Both the position numbers and the translations under genes were made by a program. The notes below the pieces were generated by a model, which was not told the origin of the DNA, searched no databases, and worked only from the letters and a program-made list of their open reading frames with translations. DNA of 36,606 nucleotides from assembly GCA_021734705.1 (NCBI GenBank), contig JAIPIJ010000004.1:1-36606 (forward strand), given 5' to 3'. Within the stretch, counting starts at the first letter, position 1; each line of letters begins with the position of its first letter. This document shows, piece by piece, positions 22,951 through 32,365 of the stretch. Source of the DNA: Candidatus Peribacteraceae bacterium. Lineage in GTDB: Bacteria > Patescibacteriota > Gracilibacteria > JAHISY01.

Positions 22951-25074
22951 TCATTCCACAAGAATAGTAATCTTCGCCCGCTCATCACCAGACAACGCCA
23001 TGATTTCATGCTCTCCAAGTGTAACATCTTCAATAATATCCCCGCTCTCAACTCCATCAAACAAAATCCTCACCTCGCCAATCCCACCCCGAGTCTTCAC
23101 AGAAATCTTGGAATCCGGATGAAAACGATCACCTTCATTCGGAAAAGCAATCGCAAACTCCGGTCTTTGTGTTGTTTGCAAATCTGTCAGCTCCTCTGGC
23201 AAAAGAAACTCCACAATTTTTTCCGAACAATTTGGCATATTTTCAAAAGGACGACGGCAAATCTGCACTTCATCACGCTCAGATGAAAATTTAAAATCCG
23301 GTGGTGAAAATGGATGTAACTCACGCATAATCGCCCGCCAAAAAGGACCAGCACCCTCATTCCCAGAGCTCATGTGCATCGGCGTCCCATCAGCATTACC
23401 CACCCAAACACCCACCGTATACTCCGAAGTGCTGCCAACAGTATAATTATCTCGAAAATCTTGGCTCGTCCCTGTCTTCACTGCCACATCGAATTCCATA
23501 TCTAGCGAGCTAGAACGCGAAAAAACGCGCCAGCGTGCTTCACGATCAGATAAGGCATGTAAAATCCATTCCGCTGTTTCGAGAGAAATTTTACGCTCTG
23601 GCTCCGGAAAAAAATCCTCTGCCTGACAAATTACTGCATCATTTTCGTCACGAACTTCACTGAAAAACCTTGGACTACTTTGAATTCCCTTTTGCTGATA
23701 CATGGAAAAAGCCGAGGCTAAATCCAGCAATCTTGACTCTCCTGAACCTAACACTAGCGCCAAACCAACATCATCAGGAGATTTTTTGAAATGAAAGCCT
23801 AGATATTCTAGAAAGACGAAAAAGCGATCGATACCAATCCGATCCAGCAGAGTCACCGCTGAAATATTGTAAGAACCAGTCAGGGCCTCTCGAAAACGCA
23901 CGTGGCCATATTCCATGTTGTCGCGGTAATTCTGCGGCGCATAGGAACCATCCTCGGTTAGAAAAGATTTCCGTTCATCTATAATTTCATCTGCCGGAGA
24001 AAGACCATTCTCCAAGGCAAGAGTAAAAAGAAAAGGCTTGAGCGTCGAGCCCATCTCACGAGAAGCAGTCGTTAGATTGACATTGCCAGCGATACTCGTG
24101 TCAAAAAAATCTGTTGAACCCAGCATCGTCAAAATCTCATTTTGCTCATCCAGCACTACCGCTGAAGCGTTAGAAATATTTTTATCACTTTTTTTATCCA
24201 AATTATCCCGCGCCAGCTTCAGAACTTTTTGATGTAAACTTTTATCAACAGTCGTCTGAACTCTAATTTCTGCAGCCTGACTCACGTCACAGACAGTAGA
24301 ATTCTCTAGCTGATCTTTCACAAAAAGCACGAAGTGTGGTGCATGAATTTCAATCACTTCGTCTGGTTTGAGTGCAATCTCTTGCTGCTGCCAAAAATCC
24401 CGCTTTTCGGTCGAAATTAAACCCTGCTGCTGCCAAATGTTCAGAACCAAATCTTTACGTTCTTCAGCTTTTTCAGCATTAGCAAGCGGATTCCATGTGT
24501 CCGGTCGTGGCAGGATACCGACCAAAACCGCGCGCTCGCCCAATGTCAAAGCCTCAATATCCTTGGAAAAATAGCGCCGTGCTGCACCATCGAATCCGAC
24601 CGCGCCATTGCCGAAGTAGCTCTGCTTCGCGTAGAGCTGAAAAATCTCCCCCTTGCTCAAATGTGCATCTAGTCGCAGAGCCAGAAGTGCCTGGCGAAGC
24701 TTATACCACAAATCATGACGCTCATTTTCTAGAAAGTTTTGGCGAACCACCTGCATTGTAATCGTCGAAGCACCTGAAACAATATCTCGCTCGCGAACGT
24801 TCTGAATCGCCGCCCGCAGAACCGAGCTAAGGTCCACACCAAGATGTGACCGAAAATCTTGATCCTCGACTGCACTCACCCAGGATTCCAGACTAGAAAA
24901 ATCAACCCCATGAGCCTCAGCAAAAGCCTTCTCGGAAAAAAGCAGCTCCCCTTCCAGATCATAAAAAACCCACTTCTGCTCACTGACAATCTGAAGTGGT
25001 AGAGATAGCCAAACTAAAAATAGGATTAAGATAATCAGCGGAAAAATCCAAAAAAATCTTTCTTTATGCCTCAT
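22951..25074 (-). CDS. pbpC: Penicillin-binding protein 1C (bifunctional transglycosylase/transpeptidase)
   Basis: Peptidoglycan glycan polymerisation and cross-linking. The 707-residue protein has an N-terminal membrane anchor (residues 8-27). The GT51 domain has catalytic Glu70 in EDQDFRSHLGVD and GASTITMQ (101-108). The transpeptidase domain has the SxxK motif STLK (343-346), SYN (401-403) and KTGTS (533-537). A C-terminal PBP1C-type beta domain follows (FPNEGDRFHPDSKISVKT...GEHEIMALSGD). All active-site motifs are intact. A TGTTAAAAT box stands 7 nt before the ATG. The alpha-2-macroglobulin gene follows after 159 bp, as in the E. coli pbpC-yfhM pair. It is inside the repeat-bounded block. 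Confidence 0.95.
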   Translation of the reverse strand: MRHKERFFWIFPLIILILFLVWLSLPLQIVSEQKWVFYDLEGELLFSEKAFAEAHGVDFSSLESWVSAVEDQDFRSHLGVDLSSVLRAAIQNVRERDIVSGASTITMQVVRQNFLENERHDLWYKLRQALLALRLDAHLSKGEIFQLYAKQSYFGNGAVGFDGAARRYFSKDIEALTLGERAVLVGILPRPDTWNPLANAEKAEERKDLVLNIWQQQGLISTEKRDFWQQQEIALKPDEVIEIHAPHFVLFVKDQLENSTVCDVSQAAEIRVQTTVDKSLHQKVLKLARDNLDKKSDKNISNASAVVLDEQNEILTMLGSTDFFDTSIAGNVNLTTASREMGSTLKPFLFTLALENGLSPADEIIDERKSFLTEDGSYAPQNYRDNMEYGHVRFREALTGSYNISAVTLLDRIGIDRFFVFLEYLGFHFKKSPDDVGLALVLGSGESRLLDLASAFSMYQQKGIQSSPRFFSEVRDENDAVICQAEDFFPEPERKISLETAEWILHALSDREARWRVFSRSSSLDMEFDVAVKTGTSQDFRDNYTVGSTSEYTVGVWVGNADGTPMHMSSGNEGAGPFWRAIMRELHPFSPPDFKFSSERDEVQICRRPFENMPNCSEKIVEFLLPEELTDLQTTQRPEFAIAFPNEGDRFHPDSKISVKTRGGIGEVRILFDGVESGDIIEDVTLGEHEIMALSGDERAKITILVE

Positions 25075-25081
25075 CGAATGG

Positions 25082-25090
25082 ATTTTAACA
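25082..25090 (-). promoter_or_regulatory. Predicted extended -10 promoter of pbpC
   Basis: TGTTAAAAT on the minus strand, 7 nt before the ATG; leaderless arrangement. Confidence 0.6.
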
Positions 25091-25258
25091 TTTGATATTA
25101 TTTAGTATTAGAACTCCGTTTGAATTAATAAAATATCACTTACGACGGCTAATCAAGAATGTTGGATTAGCTTGAACCTAAATTACTATTCCTTTTAGAA
25201 AATAATTTCTAACAACCTTTAAGGTTTCGTTCCATTCTTCGGAGCTCCGAACGGCTGT

Positions 25259-25345
25259 ACCAGTTTTTGAATATTAGAAAATTTACCCGGCCTGCCCTCC
25301 GAAGCCTGAATGAAATGAAGGCGAAGGACGGGTCATCCGCTCCAC
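25259..25345. repeat. 87-bp direct repeat, copy 2, ending in tRNA-Gly 3' sequence
   Basis: Identical to 17029-17115 but with no tRNA gene beside it. It is preceded by a perfect 14-bp palindrome TTCGGAGCTCCGAA (25239-25252). With copy 1 it bounds about 8.1 kb that hold alpha-2-macroglobulin and pbpC. The rest of 25075-25364 shows the pbpC promoter and nothing else recognisable. Confidence 0.9.
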
Positions 25346-25364
25346 AAAATTACTCCAAAGACTT

Positions 25365-27149
25365 TCACCCTTTCGGCGTATAGCTAAAGATCCTCTCAAC
25401 GATGCCATCGTCAGCTTTTTGCGCTCCGTCAATCATATTAAAGAGCTCTTTTCGGGAAGCTTCTTTGCTTTGGGCTGAGTCTCCCGGCAACTCTCCTAAG
25501 TTGGCTGCAATACGTTGCTTGAGTAGAGTCGCAGCGTAGAGGAAGCTGATCGGTAAATAGTTATGGGTAAATTCCAAGCGATGGTCCGAACGCTTCACGG
25601 TCTGTAGATATTCCTGCAGCTCGTGCGGCGGCCATAGACTAATGCCGATCAATCGCGTCGTTTCCCACGAGTCAGTTTGGAATTTGGACTGCTCTTCTTC
25701 GCGAATCTCAGCTTGGGAACCGTGAACCTCAATCGCCTCAGTGCTTTGCGCCGCACCAAGCGTATCGACTCCGGCTGGCGTTTCTGCGCCGCGAACTTTA
25801 CGCGCAGTTTTTTGTGCTGCAGTCTGTTTTAGTTCTTCCTCGGCGCTTAGCTCTAAATTTTCCCTCGCGCGCATGTCTTGCCCTTGCACTAGTATTTTTT
25901 GCGTTTCGTTTGCAGTTGAAGTTTGGCCGAAAGCCATCGTCAGAGCCGCAATCTGGATGAACATCCTCCGAATGAACTCATTTTTACGCTGTGCCTGTAA
26001 AAGATTTTCTCGAACCGAACTCGTTGGTTCATCCGCCTCACTCGCAGCTTTCAACTGCATCCGTGAGTGGATTTCTAATTCAAGCGAAATCGGCTTTGGT
26101 TTGACTTTCGCCTCTAACTTAAAGCGCGGATTCAGCCCCAACAGAAATTTTCGGTCTTTTCTTAAAACCGCCGCAGGCTTTTTCTCCGCAAGATGTTGCG
26201 AAATTTCCAGAAGTTGAGTCGAAATTTTTTCTTCGATCTCGCTCCGTACTCTACGAAATTTATCAGCCCACGTTTTAAAAATTTCTAGCTTCTGAATCTG
26301 TTTTGGTGGATTACGAAGCTTGGCTTCTTCTCCCTTGAACGTAGCCCAAGCATCCGAAGGAGGTAGTCCCTTGGCCAAATCAAGCTTTGACTGCAACTCT
26401 GCAGAGAAATCTTTTTCTTGCACACCTAAAAAATCATCCACCCCTTCATCCGCACGAATTTGATCTGCAATGCGCAGTAAAATATTACGCCGCTCTTCAA
26501 AAGTAGATCGCGCAAAAACATTTTTAGAAAAGAGTTTTTTGAAACGCAGCGCTAAGCGCGGATATTTCTCTCGTAGCTCCAAAAAATCCGCAATCTGCTT
26601 TTTGCGTTTTTCAGTCTCAAGCTTAATCTGGTCCATACGCGCAGTCATCTTATTTTTCGTCGCTGTAAGTTCGCTCGCCTGGATCTTGGCCGGATTAGAT
26701 TGGCTCTCGTAGAGCGGTTCGACAAATTCATGCAACCAGAAAATCCTTTCGGTAACGACTTCACTAGGTAAAGTCTCATTTTCGAAGCTGGTCGGCTGGC
26801 CACCCCAAAGCGGAAAATCTTCAAATTTGCCAGAGATAAACCCGTCGCGTTCATAAAGGAAACTAGTCCGCATTCCCAAGACAAATTCTTCGTAGCTCTT
26901 CAGGCTCTCCTCCAAATCATGCAGGCGCTCAAGCGGATTATTTTTATCCAGAACTAACGCAGTTTCTCGGCGGAACTTATCTTTAGCTTTCGGATTAATC
27001 TGGGCGGCTTCAATCCGAGCCGAAAGTTCGGTCCTCTTACGCTCCGCTTCCTGCAACCAATTTGTTCCGTCTTCATCAGTAAGTGCGAAACGCGGGCAGG
27101 ATTGCTTCGAATCAAAATTATTGGCTGGACTCTGAAAAAAAGTGAACAT
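25365..27149 (-). CDS. Unknown protein, charged and coiled-coil rich
   Basis: I do not recognise this 594-residue protein. It is rich in Lys, Glu, Arg and Ala, with long predicted helices and coiled coils (about residues 30-95, 155-205, 280-330). It has one short hydrophobic segment (FIQIAALTMAF, about residue 397) that looks too short for a sure membrane helix, then a low-complexity Glu/Ala/Gln stretch (415-480). A more globular end follows (SLWPPHELQEYLQTVKRSDHRLEFTHNYLPISFLYAATLLKQ). The ATG at 27147-27149 is preferred to an upstream TTG. It lies just outside the repeat-bounded block, and its stop is 20 bp from copy 2. A structural or cell-size-specific role is possible, but nothing shows it. 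Confidence 0.7.
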   Translation of the reverse strand: MFTFFQSPANNFDSKQSCPRFALTDEDGTNWLQEAERKRTELSARIEAAQINPKAKDKFRRETALVLDKNNPLERLHDLEESLKSYEEFVLGMRTSFLYERDGFISGKFEDFPLWGGQPTSFENETLPSEVVTERIFWLHEFVEPLYESQSNPAKIQASELTATKNKMTARMDQIKLETEKRKKQIADFLELREKYPRLALRFKKLFSKNVFARSTFEERRNILLRIADQIRADEGVDDFLGVQEKDFSAELQSKLDLAKGLPPSDAWATFKGEEAKLRNPPKQIQKLEIFKTWADKFRRVRSEIEEKISTQLLEISQHLAEKKPAAVLRKDRKFLLGLNPRFKLEAKVKPKPISLELEIHSRMQLKAASEADEPTSSVRENLLQAQRKNEFIRRMFIQIAALTMAFGQTSTANETQKILVQGQDMRARENLELSAEEELKQTAAQKTARKVRGAETPAGVDTLGAAQSTEAIEVHGSQAEIREEEQSKFQTDSWETTRLIGISLWPPHELQEYLQTVKRSDHRLEFTHNYLPISFLYAATLLKQRIAANLGELPGDSAQSKEASRKELFNMIDGAQKADDGIVERIFSYTPKG

Positions 27150-27243
27150 CTCAAAAAAAACGTTTGTCGGCAAATTGCTCAGAGATTAGCACCCTCTTTT
27201 CATTTGGACAAAAAAATATAAAATCTGACGTAATCAAGTCGCG

Positions 27244-28422
27244 ATGCTCCTATCCCGCCCTCTTAGAATCTCTGATTTCATGAGGCCGCTCGAGTTCGAA
27301 AAAATTAAGAAATTTGCGTTGGGTAAGCCCACGCCTTTTTTGATTTTAGACTTAAAAAAGATCGCCCAAAATTACGATGAGTTGGCTGAGAATTTTCCAA
27401 CAGCCAAAATTTTTTACGCTCTCAAAGCCAATCCTAACCAGCAAGTCCTCAAGACTCTGGCCAAAAAGGGATCTAACTTTGACGCAGCTACGATATTTGA
27501 GATCAAGAAACTGCTTGGCCTTGGGATTCCGCCGGAACGAATAAGTTTCGGCAATACAATCAAAAAAGAAATTGACATTGAGTTCGCCTATCGCAAAGGC
27601 GTCCGCATCTTCGTGACAGACTCGGTTAATGACCTGCAAAAAATCGGGCGGCGCGCACCCGGATCAAAAATATTTTTTCGCCTGATCACAGAAGGCAGCG
27701 GCGCCGATTGGCCCCTCTCACGTAAGTTCGGCGCACACCCGGATATGATTTATGATTTGATTGTTAAAGCTAAAAAAATCGGTCTCACGCCCTTTGGGAT
27801 TTCTTTCCACGTCGGTTCGCAGCAACGCCATATCGGCCAGTGGGACAACTCTATCGCCCAAGTAAAGTACCTTTTTAGTATCGCTAAACGTGAAGGTATC
27901 AATCTGAAAGCAATTAATTTGGGCGGCGGTTTCCCGACAAATTATCTGCAACCAACTCAAAAACTTAAAATCTATGCCCGAGAGATTAAACGTTTTTTGA
28001 AAAAAAATTTCGGTACGAAAATGCCAGAAATTTTCGTCGAGCCCGGACGTATGATCGCCGGAGATGCTGGTGTACTGGTGAGCGAAGTAATCACTGTAGC
28101 GCGCAAATCAGCTACAAGCGAAATTGAGTGGGTTTTTCTAGATATCGGTAAATTTGGCGGCCTGATTGAGACGACCGACGAAGCCATCAAATACCCAATC
28201 TTTGCTGAAAAGCGCTTACGCAACCTACAAGAAGTCGTCCTGGCTGGACCGACTTGCGATAGTGTTGATGTCCTTTACGAAAATTTCAAATACCGCTTGC
28301 CAGCAAATCTGCGTGAAGGCGACCGGATTTATTTTTTCTCCGCTGGCGCCTACACCACTTCCTACAGCGCGATTGAATTTAATGGCATTCCTCCACTCCA
28401 GGAGTACATCCTGCCAAATTGA
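27244..28422 (+). CDS. PLP-dependent ornithine/lysine decarboxylase-type enzyme (fold III)
   Basis: The 392-residue protein is an alanine-racemase-fold (group IV) decarboxylase. It has the PLP lysine in FYALKANPN (about residue 59), SFHVGSQQ, the phosphate-binding GGGFP, EPGRMIAG, and the substrate motif GPTCDSVDV with the active-site Cys-Asp of ornithine-type enzymes, then GAYTTSYSAIEFNG. The CDSxD motif and overall length favour ornithine (or lysine/ornithine) over diaminopimelate decarboxylase; exact substrate is inference. Putrescine synthesis would be the role. Either ATG at 27244 or ATG at 27280 could start it; neither has a Shine-Dalgarno. It ends in TGA. Phosphoketolase follows after 45 bp with its own promoter. 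Confidence 0.88.
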   Translation: MLLSRPLRISDFMRPLEFEKIKKFALGKPTPFLILDLKKIAQNYDELAENFPTAKIFYALKANPNQQVLKTLAKKGSNFDAATIFEIKKLLGLGIPPERISFGNTIKKEIDIEFAYRKGVRIFVTDSVNDLQKIGRRAPGSKIFFRLITEGSGADWPLSRKFGAHPDMIYDLIVKAKKIGLTPFGISFHVGSQQRHIGQWDNSIAQVKYLFSIAKREGINLKAINLGGGFPTNYLQPTQKLKIYAREIKRFLKKNFGTKMPEIFVEPGRMIAGDAGVLVSEVITVARKSATSEIEWVFLDIGKFGGLIETTDEAIKYPIFAEKRLRNLQEVVLAGPTCDSVDVLYENFKYRLPANLREGDRIYFFSAGAYTTSYSAIEFNGIPPLQEYILPN

Positions 28423-28438
28423 AAAAATAGTAAAAAAG

Positions 28439-28447
28439 TGTTAAAAT
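28439..28447 (+). promoter_or_regulatory. Predicted extended -10 promoter of xfp-ackA
   Basis: TGTTAAAAT, 20 nt before the phosphoketolase ATG. The short predicted leader contains AGGA (28451-28454), one of the few Shine-Dalgarno-like sequences in the window. Confidence 0.55.
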
Positions 28448-28467
28448 ACTAGGAAACCAAAACAAAT

Positions 28468-30825
28468 ATGGCTTTAAAAAAGACCGAAATTGCTGCGCTC
28501 GAAAAATTCGTGCGCGCGACGAATTATCTGTCAGTAGCCCAAATTTATCTGCGGGACAATTTTCTATTGGAGCGTCCGCTCCGATCGACTGACATCAAAC
28601 CACGTTTACTCGGACATTGGGGCACTTGTCCGGGAATTAACTTCGTCTACGCACACATCAACCGCCTAATCCAAAAAACCGGCGGTGACTTCCTCTACAT
28701 CGTCGGGCCTGGCCACGGCTTTCCTGCCGTTCAGGCGAATTTGTTTTTAGAAAAATCTCTCAGCCATTTTTATCCCCAAAAAATACCTTTTAATAAAAAA
28801 GGCCTTGCGGAAATTTGCGGCCGCTTCAGCGCACCCTACGGCTACCCCAGCCATTCCAATCCCGAAGCTCCGGGAACAATCCTCGAAGGCGGTGAGCTCG
28901 GATACTCTCTCTCTGTCGCTTTCGGCAGTGTGCTGGACAATCCTAAGCTTGTGACAGTCTGTTTGGTCGGTGACGGTGAATCCGAGACTGGTCCACTCGC
29001 GGCTGCGTGGAATTGTAATAAAATTATGAGTCCGCGTGAGAACGGCGCAGTCCTGCCAATTGTCCATATAAACGGCTACAAAATTTCCGGCCCAACGGTT
29101 TTCGGCCGAATGAGTGATACAGAAATTCTCAAATTTTTTGAAGGCCTCGGCTACCGCCCCCACTTCGTCACTGGAGATAGTAAGCAAGTTTTCACAAAGA
29201 TGGCCCAAAAAATGGATAACGCGTTAAGTGAAATCCATAAAATTCAGCGAGCCGCGCGATCCGGAAAGCAAGTCGAAAAACCGCGCTGGCCAGTCATAAT
29301 TCTGCGCACACCCAAAGGCTGGACGGGGACAAAATTCGACGGCAAAACCAAACTCGAAGGCAACTGCCTCTCCCATCAAGTCATCCTCAAAGAGTCCCGC
29401 GACGATCAGCGCCAATTAGCCGAGCTGGAGAAATGGCTGCGTTCTTATAAGTTTGATGAATTAATCAGCGTTACTAAAAACGGAAAATTAAAACTCGATG
29501 GCGATATCGCGCAATTAATACCCCGGCTCGGTAAGAGTTGCGGCAGTCAGAAATACGCTCGCGGAGGTGAGATTGTTAAAAAATTAAAATTGCCACGGCC
29601 AGAAAAATTCTCAATCAAATTCAGTAAGCGCGGAATGGAAACTCAAAGTTCAATGGCGGCCGGCGGAGAATTCCTGGCCAAAGTTTTCGCGGACAATAAG
29701 AATATCCGACTTTTCTCTCCTGATGAGACGTACTCAAATAAATTGGATGCGATTTTTCGAGCAACTAAACGCAGTTGGCAGTGGCCGCTTGCCAAATGGG
29801 ACACAGATTTTGGCCGTGATGGGCGCGTGATGGAATTGCTTTCCGAACACACGCTGTTTGGCCTGTTGCACGGTTACGTCACGACTGGTCGGCACGGTTT
29901 CTTCGCCAGCTACGAAGCCTTTACTCAGATCGTCGCTAGTATGGCGGATCAATTTTGTAAATTCGTGAAAGCCTCCCGCGGCGTGAAATTCCGCCCGCCA
30001 CTGCCAGCCATGAACTTAATTCTAACTTCCCTACTGGAACGCCAAGACCACAACGGATTTTCGCATCAAAATCCTTCTCTGCTCTCCAGTATGCTCGAGA
30101 AAGACGGTAACCTGATTTCGGCCTTTCTCCCGCCCGACGCAAACTGCTTACTTGCTACTCTCGATGAATCTCTACGTATGCGCAATGCGCTGAACCTGAT
30201 TGTCGTCGGTAAAAAAGACCTACCAGTCTGGCTAAGTCCAGCCGAAGCAAAAAAACAGATGCGTGAAGGGATTCTGGAATGGAAATTCGTTAGCGATCAA
30301 AAACCAGACATCGTACTAGCTGCGAGCGGTGATTATGCGACCAATGAATCCTTGGCTGCAATTAAAATCCTACGGAAGCTGCTACCAAAAGTTCGGATCC
30401 GCTTCGTGAATATCAGCGAGCTGACTGCGCTTGGTGTCGGCGATCCGACCACCGCCACTAATTCTAAATTCCTAAATAAATTTTTTACCACGGATAAAAA
30501 CGTCATCTTCAATTTCCACGGCTACCCGGCCACAATCAAAAAACTACTTTTCGATTATACCGGCAGCCAGCGCATCCAAGTGAATGGCTACGAGGAAGAA
30601 GGCTCAACCACTACTCCGCTCGACCTCGAAATCCGTAACCGAACTTCACGCTTCCACCTCGTACTCGACGCAGCTGAGAAATTAGCTAAGCAGAAGGACA
30701 TCTCACGAACAGAGCTTAGTGCAGTTCAAAAAAACATAGCTAGTAAAATCCGGGAGCATCGCCAGTTCATCCTGCGCGAAGGCGTTGATCCACCGGAAGT
30801 TGAAAATTGGAATCTGCTACCGTAA
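28468..30825 (+). CDS. xfp: Xylulose-5-phosphate/fructose-6-phosphate phosphoketolase
   Basis: A thiamine-diphosphate enzyme that splits xylulose-5-P (and often fructose-6-P) with phosphate into acetyl-phosphate and a shorter sugar phosphate. The 785-residue length is normal. Motifs: LLGHWGTCPGINFVYAH and IVGPGHGFPAVQAN near the N-terminus, GGELGYSL, the TPP motif CLVGDGESETGP, LFSPDETYSNKLDAIF, GYVTTGRHGFFASYEAF, RQDHNGFSHQNP, and near the C-terminus GYEEEGSTTTPLDLEIRN. All are intact. Its stop codon overlaps the acetate kinase start (TAATG), so the two are translationally coupled. Together they make ATP from sugar phosphates. Confidence 0.97.
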   Translation: MALKKTEIAALEKFVRATNYLSVAQIYLRDNFLLERPLRSTDIKPRLLGHWGTCPGINFVYAHINRLIQKTGGDFLYIVGPGHGFPAVQANLFLEKSLSHFYPQKIPFNKKGLAEICGRFSAPYGYPSHSNPEAPGTILEGGELGYSLSVAFGSVLDNPKLVTVCLVGDGESETGPLAAAWNCNKIMSPRENGAVLPIVHINGYKISGPTVFGRMSDTEILKFFEGLGYRPHFVTGDSKQVFTKMAQKMDNALSEIHKIQRAARSGKQVEKPRWPVIILRTPKGWTGTKFDGKTKLEGNCLSHQVILKESRDDQRQLAELEKWLRSYKFDELISVTKNGKLKLDGDIAQLIPRLGKSCGSQKYARGGEIVKKLKLPRPEKFSIKFSKRGMETQSSMAAGGEFLAKVFADNKNIRLFSPDETYSNKLDAIFRATKRSWQWPLAKWDTDFGRDGRVMELLSEHTLFGLLHGYVTTGRHGFFASYEAFTQIVASMADQFCKFVKASRGVKFRPPLPAMNLILTSLLERQDHNGFSHQNPSLLSSMLEKDGNLISAFLPPDANCLLATLDESLRMRNALNLIVVGKKDLPVWLSPAEAKKQMREGILEWKFVSDQKPDIVLAASGDYATNESLAAIKILRKLLPKVRIRFVNISELTALGVGDPTTATNSKFLNKFFTTDKNVIFNFHGYPATIKKLLFDYTGSQRIQVNGYEEEGSTTTPLDLEIRNRTSRFHLVLDAAEKLAKQKDISRTELSAVQKNIASKIREHRQFILREGVDPPEVENWNLLP

Positions 30826-31844
30826 TGAAAATCCTCGCCATCAATCCCGGTTCGGCCACGCTGAAATGTGCTTTTTTCGAAAACGAAAAACGTCTCGTCG
30901 AATTTACCGCTCCGAACCGCCACCACGCGCTTCCAGAAATTTTGCAGAAATTAAAAATTAAAAGTTCAAAAGAAATTGACGTTTTCGGAATACGAATAGT
31001 CCACGGTGGAGAAATTTTCAGCAAGCCAAAATTATTAAACGGTAGCGATATCCGGCAGCTTGAGAAACTCATTGCCTTGGCGCCTTTACACAACCGTCCG
31101 GCTGTCGAGCTCGTCAAAGCAATCCGCGCTGATCTGCCCAAAGCTAAAATCATTGGCGTCTTTGATACGAGTTTTCACAAGACCCTCCCCCTCGCAGCAC
31201 GTACAATCCCAATTCAAAAAAAACTCGCCACGAAATTCGGCATACGCAAATTCGGCTTCCACGGCATCGCTTGCGAGAGTATCCTACGCCAACTCCGCAA
31301 ACGCGGAAAAGTACCGGGAAGAATCCTGATCTGCCACCTCGGCGGCGGTGCCTCGATAACTGCGATTAAAAACGGTAAATCGGTTGAAACTTCGATGGCT
31401 TTCACGCCAGCTGCGGGACTGCCGATGCTTACGCGTGTCGGTGACCTCGATCCGGGAGTTTTTGAATTTCTGGTAGAACAAATGAAAATCTCACCGCGAA
31501 AAGTCCTACAGGTTTTAAATGAAGAATCTGGAATTTTCGGGATAACTGGGGAGAAAAATTTCGCTAAAGTCGTCGCTGGCGCGAAAAAAAACCCGGACTT
31601 CAGGCTGGCGGTAGATGTCTTTGTTGGTCGCGTGATCGAAAAAATCTTCGCCTATGCCGGAATCCTAAACGGTGTTGACTTGTTGGTTTTCTCCGGCGGT
31701 ATCGGCGGAGGCAGCGCCGCAATTCGCCGACAGATCACAAACAAATTGAAGCTTTTAAAAATTAACAAGGTCGAGGTCGTTCGCGCTGATGAGCTCGGCG
31801 AAATCGCCCGGCAAATTCTCGAGACACAAAAAAGAGGGCGGTAA
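30825..31844 (+). CDS. ackA: Acetate kinase, short form
   Basis: Converts acetyl-phosphate and ADP to acetate and ATP. The ATG overlaps the xfp stop by one base and gives a 339-residue protein; typical acetate kinases have about 400. The family motifs are present: INPGSATLKCAFF, VHGGEIF, FDTSFHKTLP, FGFHGIACE, HLGGGASI, TRVGDLDPGV, FSGGIGGGSAAIR. The usual HNPP is HNRP here. The shortening seems to come from compact loops, since no motif is lost. An AAGAGGGC...GCCCTCTT terminator overlaps its last codons. The gene order xfp-ackA indicates a phosphoketolase-type energy pathway. Confidence 0.94.
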   Translation: MKILAINPGSATLKCAFFENEKRLVEFTAPNRHHALPEILQKLKIKSSKEIDVFGIRIVHGGEIFSKPKLLNGSDIRQLEKLIALAPLHNRPAVELVKAIRADLPKAKIIGVFDTSFHKTLPLAARTIPIQKKLATKFGIRKFGFHGIACESILRQLRKRGKVPGRILICHLGGGASITAIKNGKSVETSMAFTPAAGLPMLTRVGDLDPGVFEFLVEQMKISPRKVLQVLNEESGIFGITGEKNFAKVVAGAKKNPDFRLAVDVFVGRVIEKIFAYAGILNGVDLLVFSGGIGGGSAAIRRQITNKLKLLKINKVEVVRADELGEIARQILETQKRGR

Positions 31845-31860
31845 AGCCCTCTTCTTTTTT
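31832..31860. terminator. Bidirectional rho-independent terminator
   Basis: An 8-bp stem AAGAGGGC/GCCCTCTT with a 6-nt loop, followed by CTTTTTT on the plus strand and preceded by a run of A's that serves the minus strand. It ends both ackA (whose TAA lies in the loop) and the convergent zinc-protein gene. Confidence 0.85.
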
Positions 31861-31874
31861 GAGCGAAAAAATTA

Positions 31875-32240
31875 TTAGTTCTTATTCGCTTCGAAGCACT
31901 CACGGCAGTAAACCGGACGGTCACCACTCGGAACGAATGGAACCTCAGTTTCTTTACCGCAGCCTGCACAAGTCACTTTCGTGAACTGGCGTCCGGCAGC
32001 TTTTTTGGCTGCGCGGCACTCTTTGCAGCGCTTCGGAGGAGTAAAACCTTTCTCCTCGTAAAATTCCTGCTCACCCTGGGTGAACACAAAATCCTTACCG
32101 CATTCTTCGCAAGTAAGGCTTTTACCTTCTTCGGCTTCATCGGCCGCTTCCGGTTTTTGCTCCTCAGCAGGAGCAGCCGCGTCATCCGCGGGGGTTGCTG
32201 CGGAATCGTCGTCCGCTGGTGTTGTCTGATCATCAGACAT
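31875..32240 (-). CDS. Zinc-ribbon protein (zf_Tbcl type)
   Basis: The 121-residue protein starts with a low-complexity acidic/Ala/Pro tail (about residues 1-42). A zf_Tbcl-like ribbon follows: CEECGKDFVFTQGEQEF and YEEKGFTPPKRCKECRAAKK. A second ribbon, CAGCGKETEVPF and PVYCRECF, ends the protein. Four CxxC pairs predict two zinc sites. Similar proteins are frequent in small uncultured bacteria; role unknown, nucleic-acid binding is a guess. A TATAAC box lies about 12 nt before the ATG. It shares a terminator with ackA. Confidence 0.82.
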   Translation of the reverse strand: MSDDQTTPADDDSAATPADDAAAPAEEQKPEAADEAEEGKSLTCEECGKDFVFTQGEQEFYEEKGFTPPKRCKECRAAKKAAGRQFTKVTCAGCGKETEVPFVPSGDRPVYCRECFEANKN

Positions 32241-32365
32241 TTTAAGGGGGGTTATAAAACCTTTCCGTTGAAATGGTCGCGGAAAGATGAACCCTCCTTA
32301 AACCGATTTTCCCGAAAAGTAGTGTTATTTTCCACTTTTTCCTTATAAAAAGCAAATCTTTTTCA

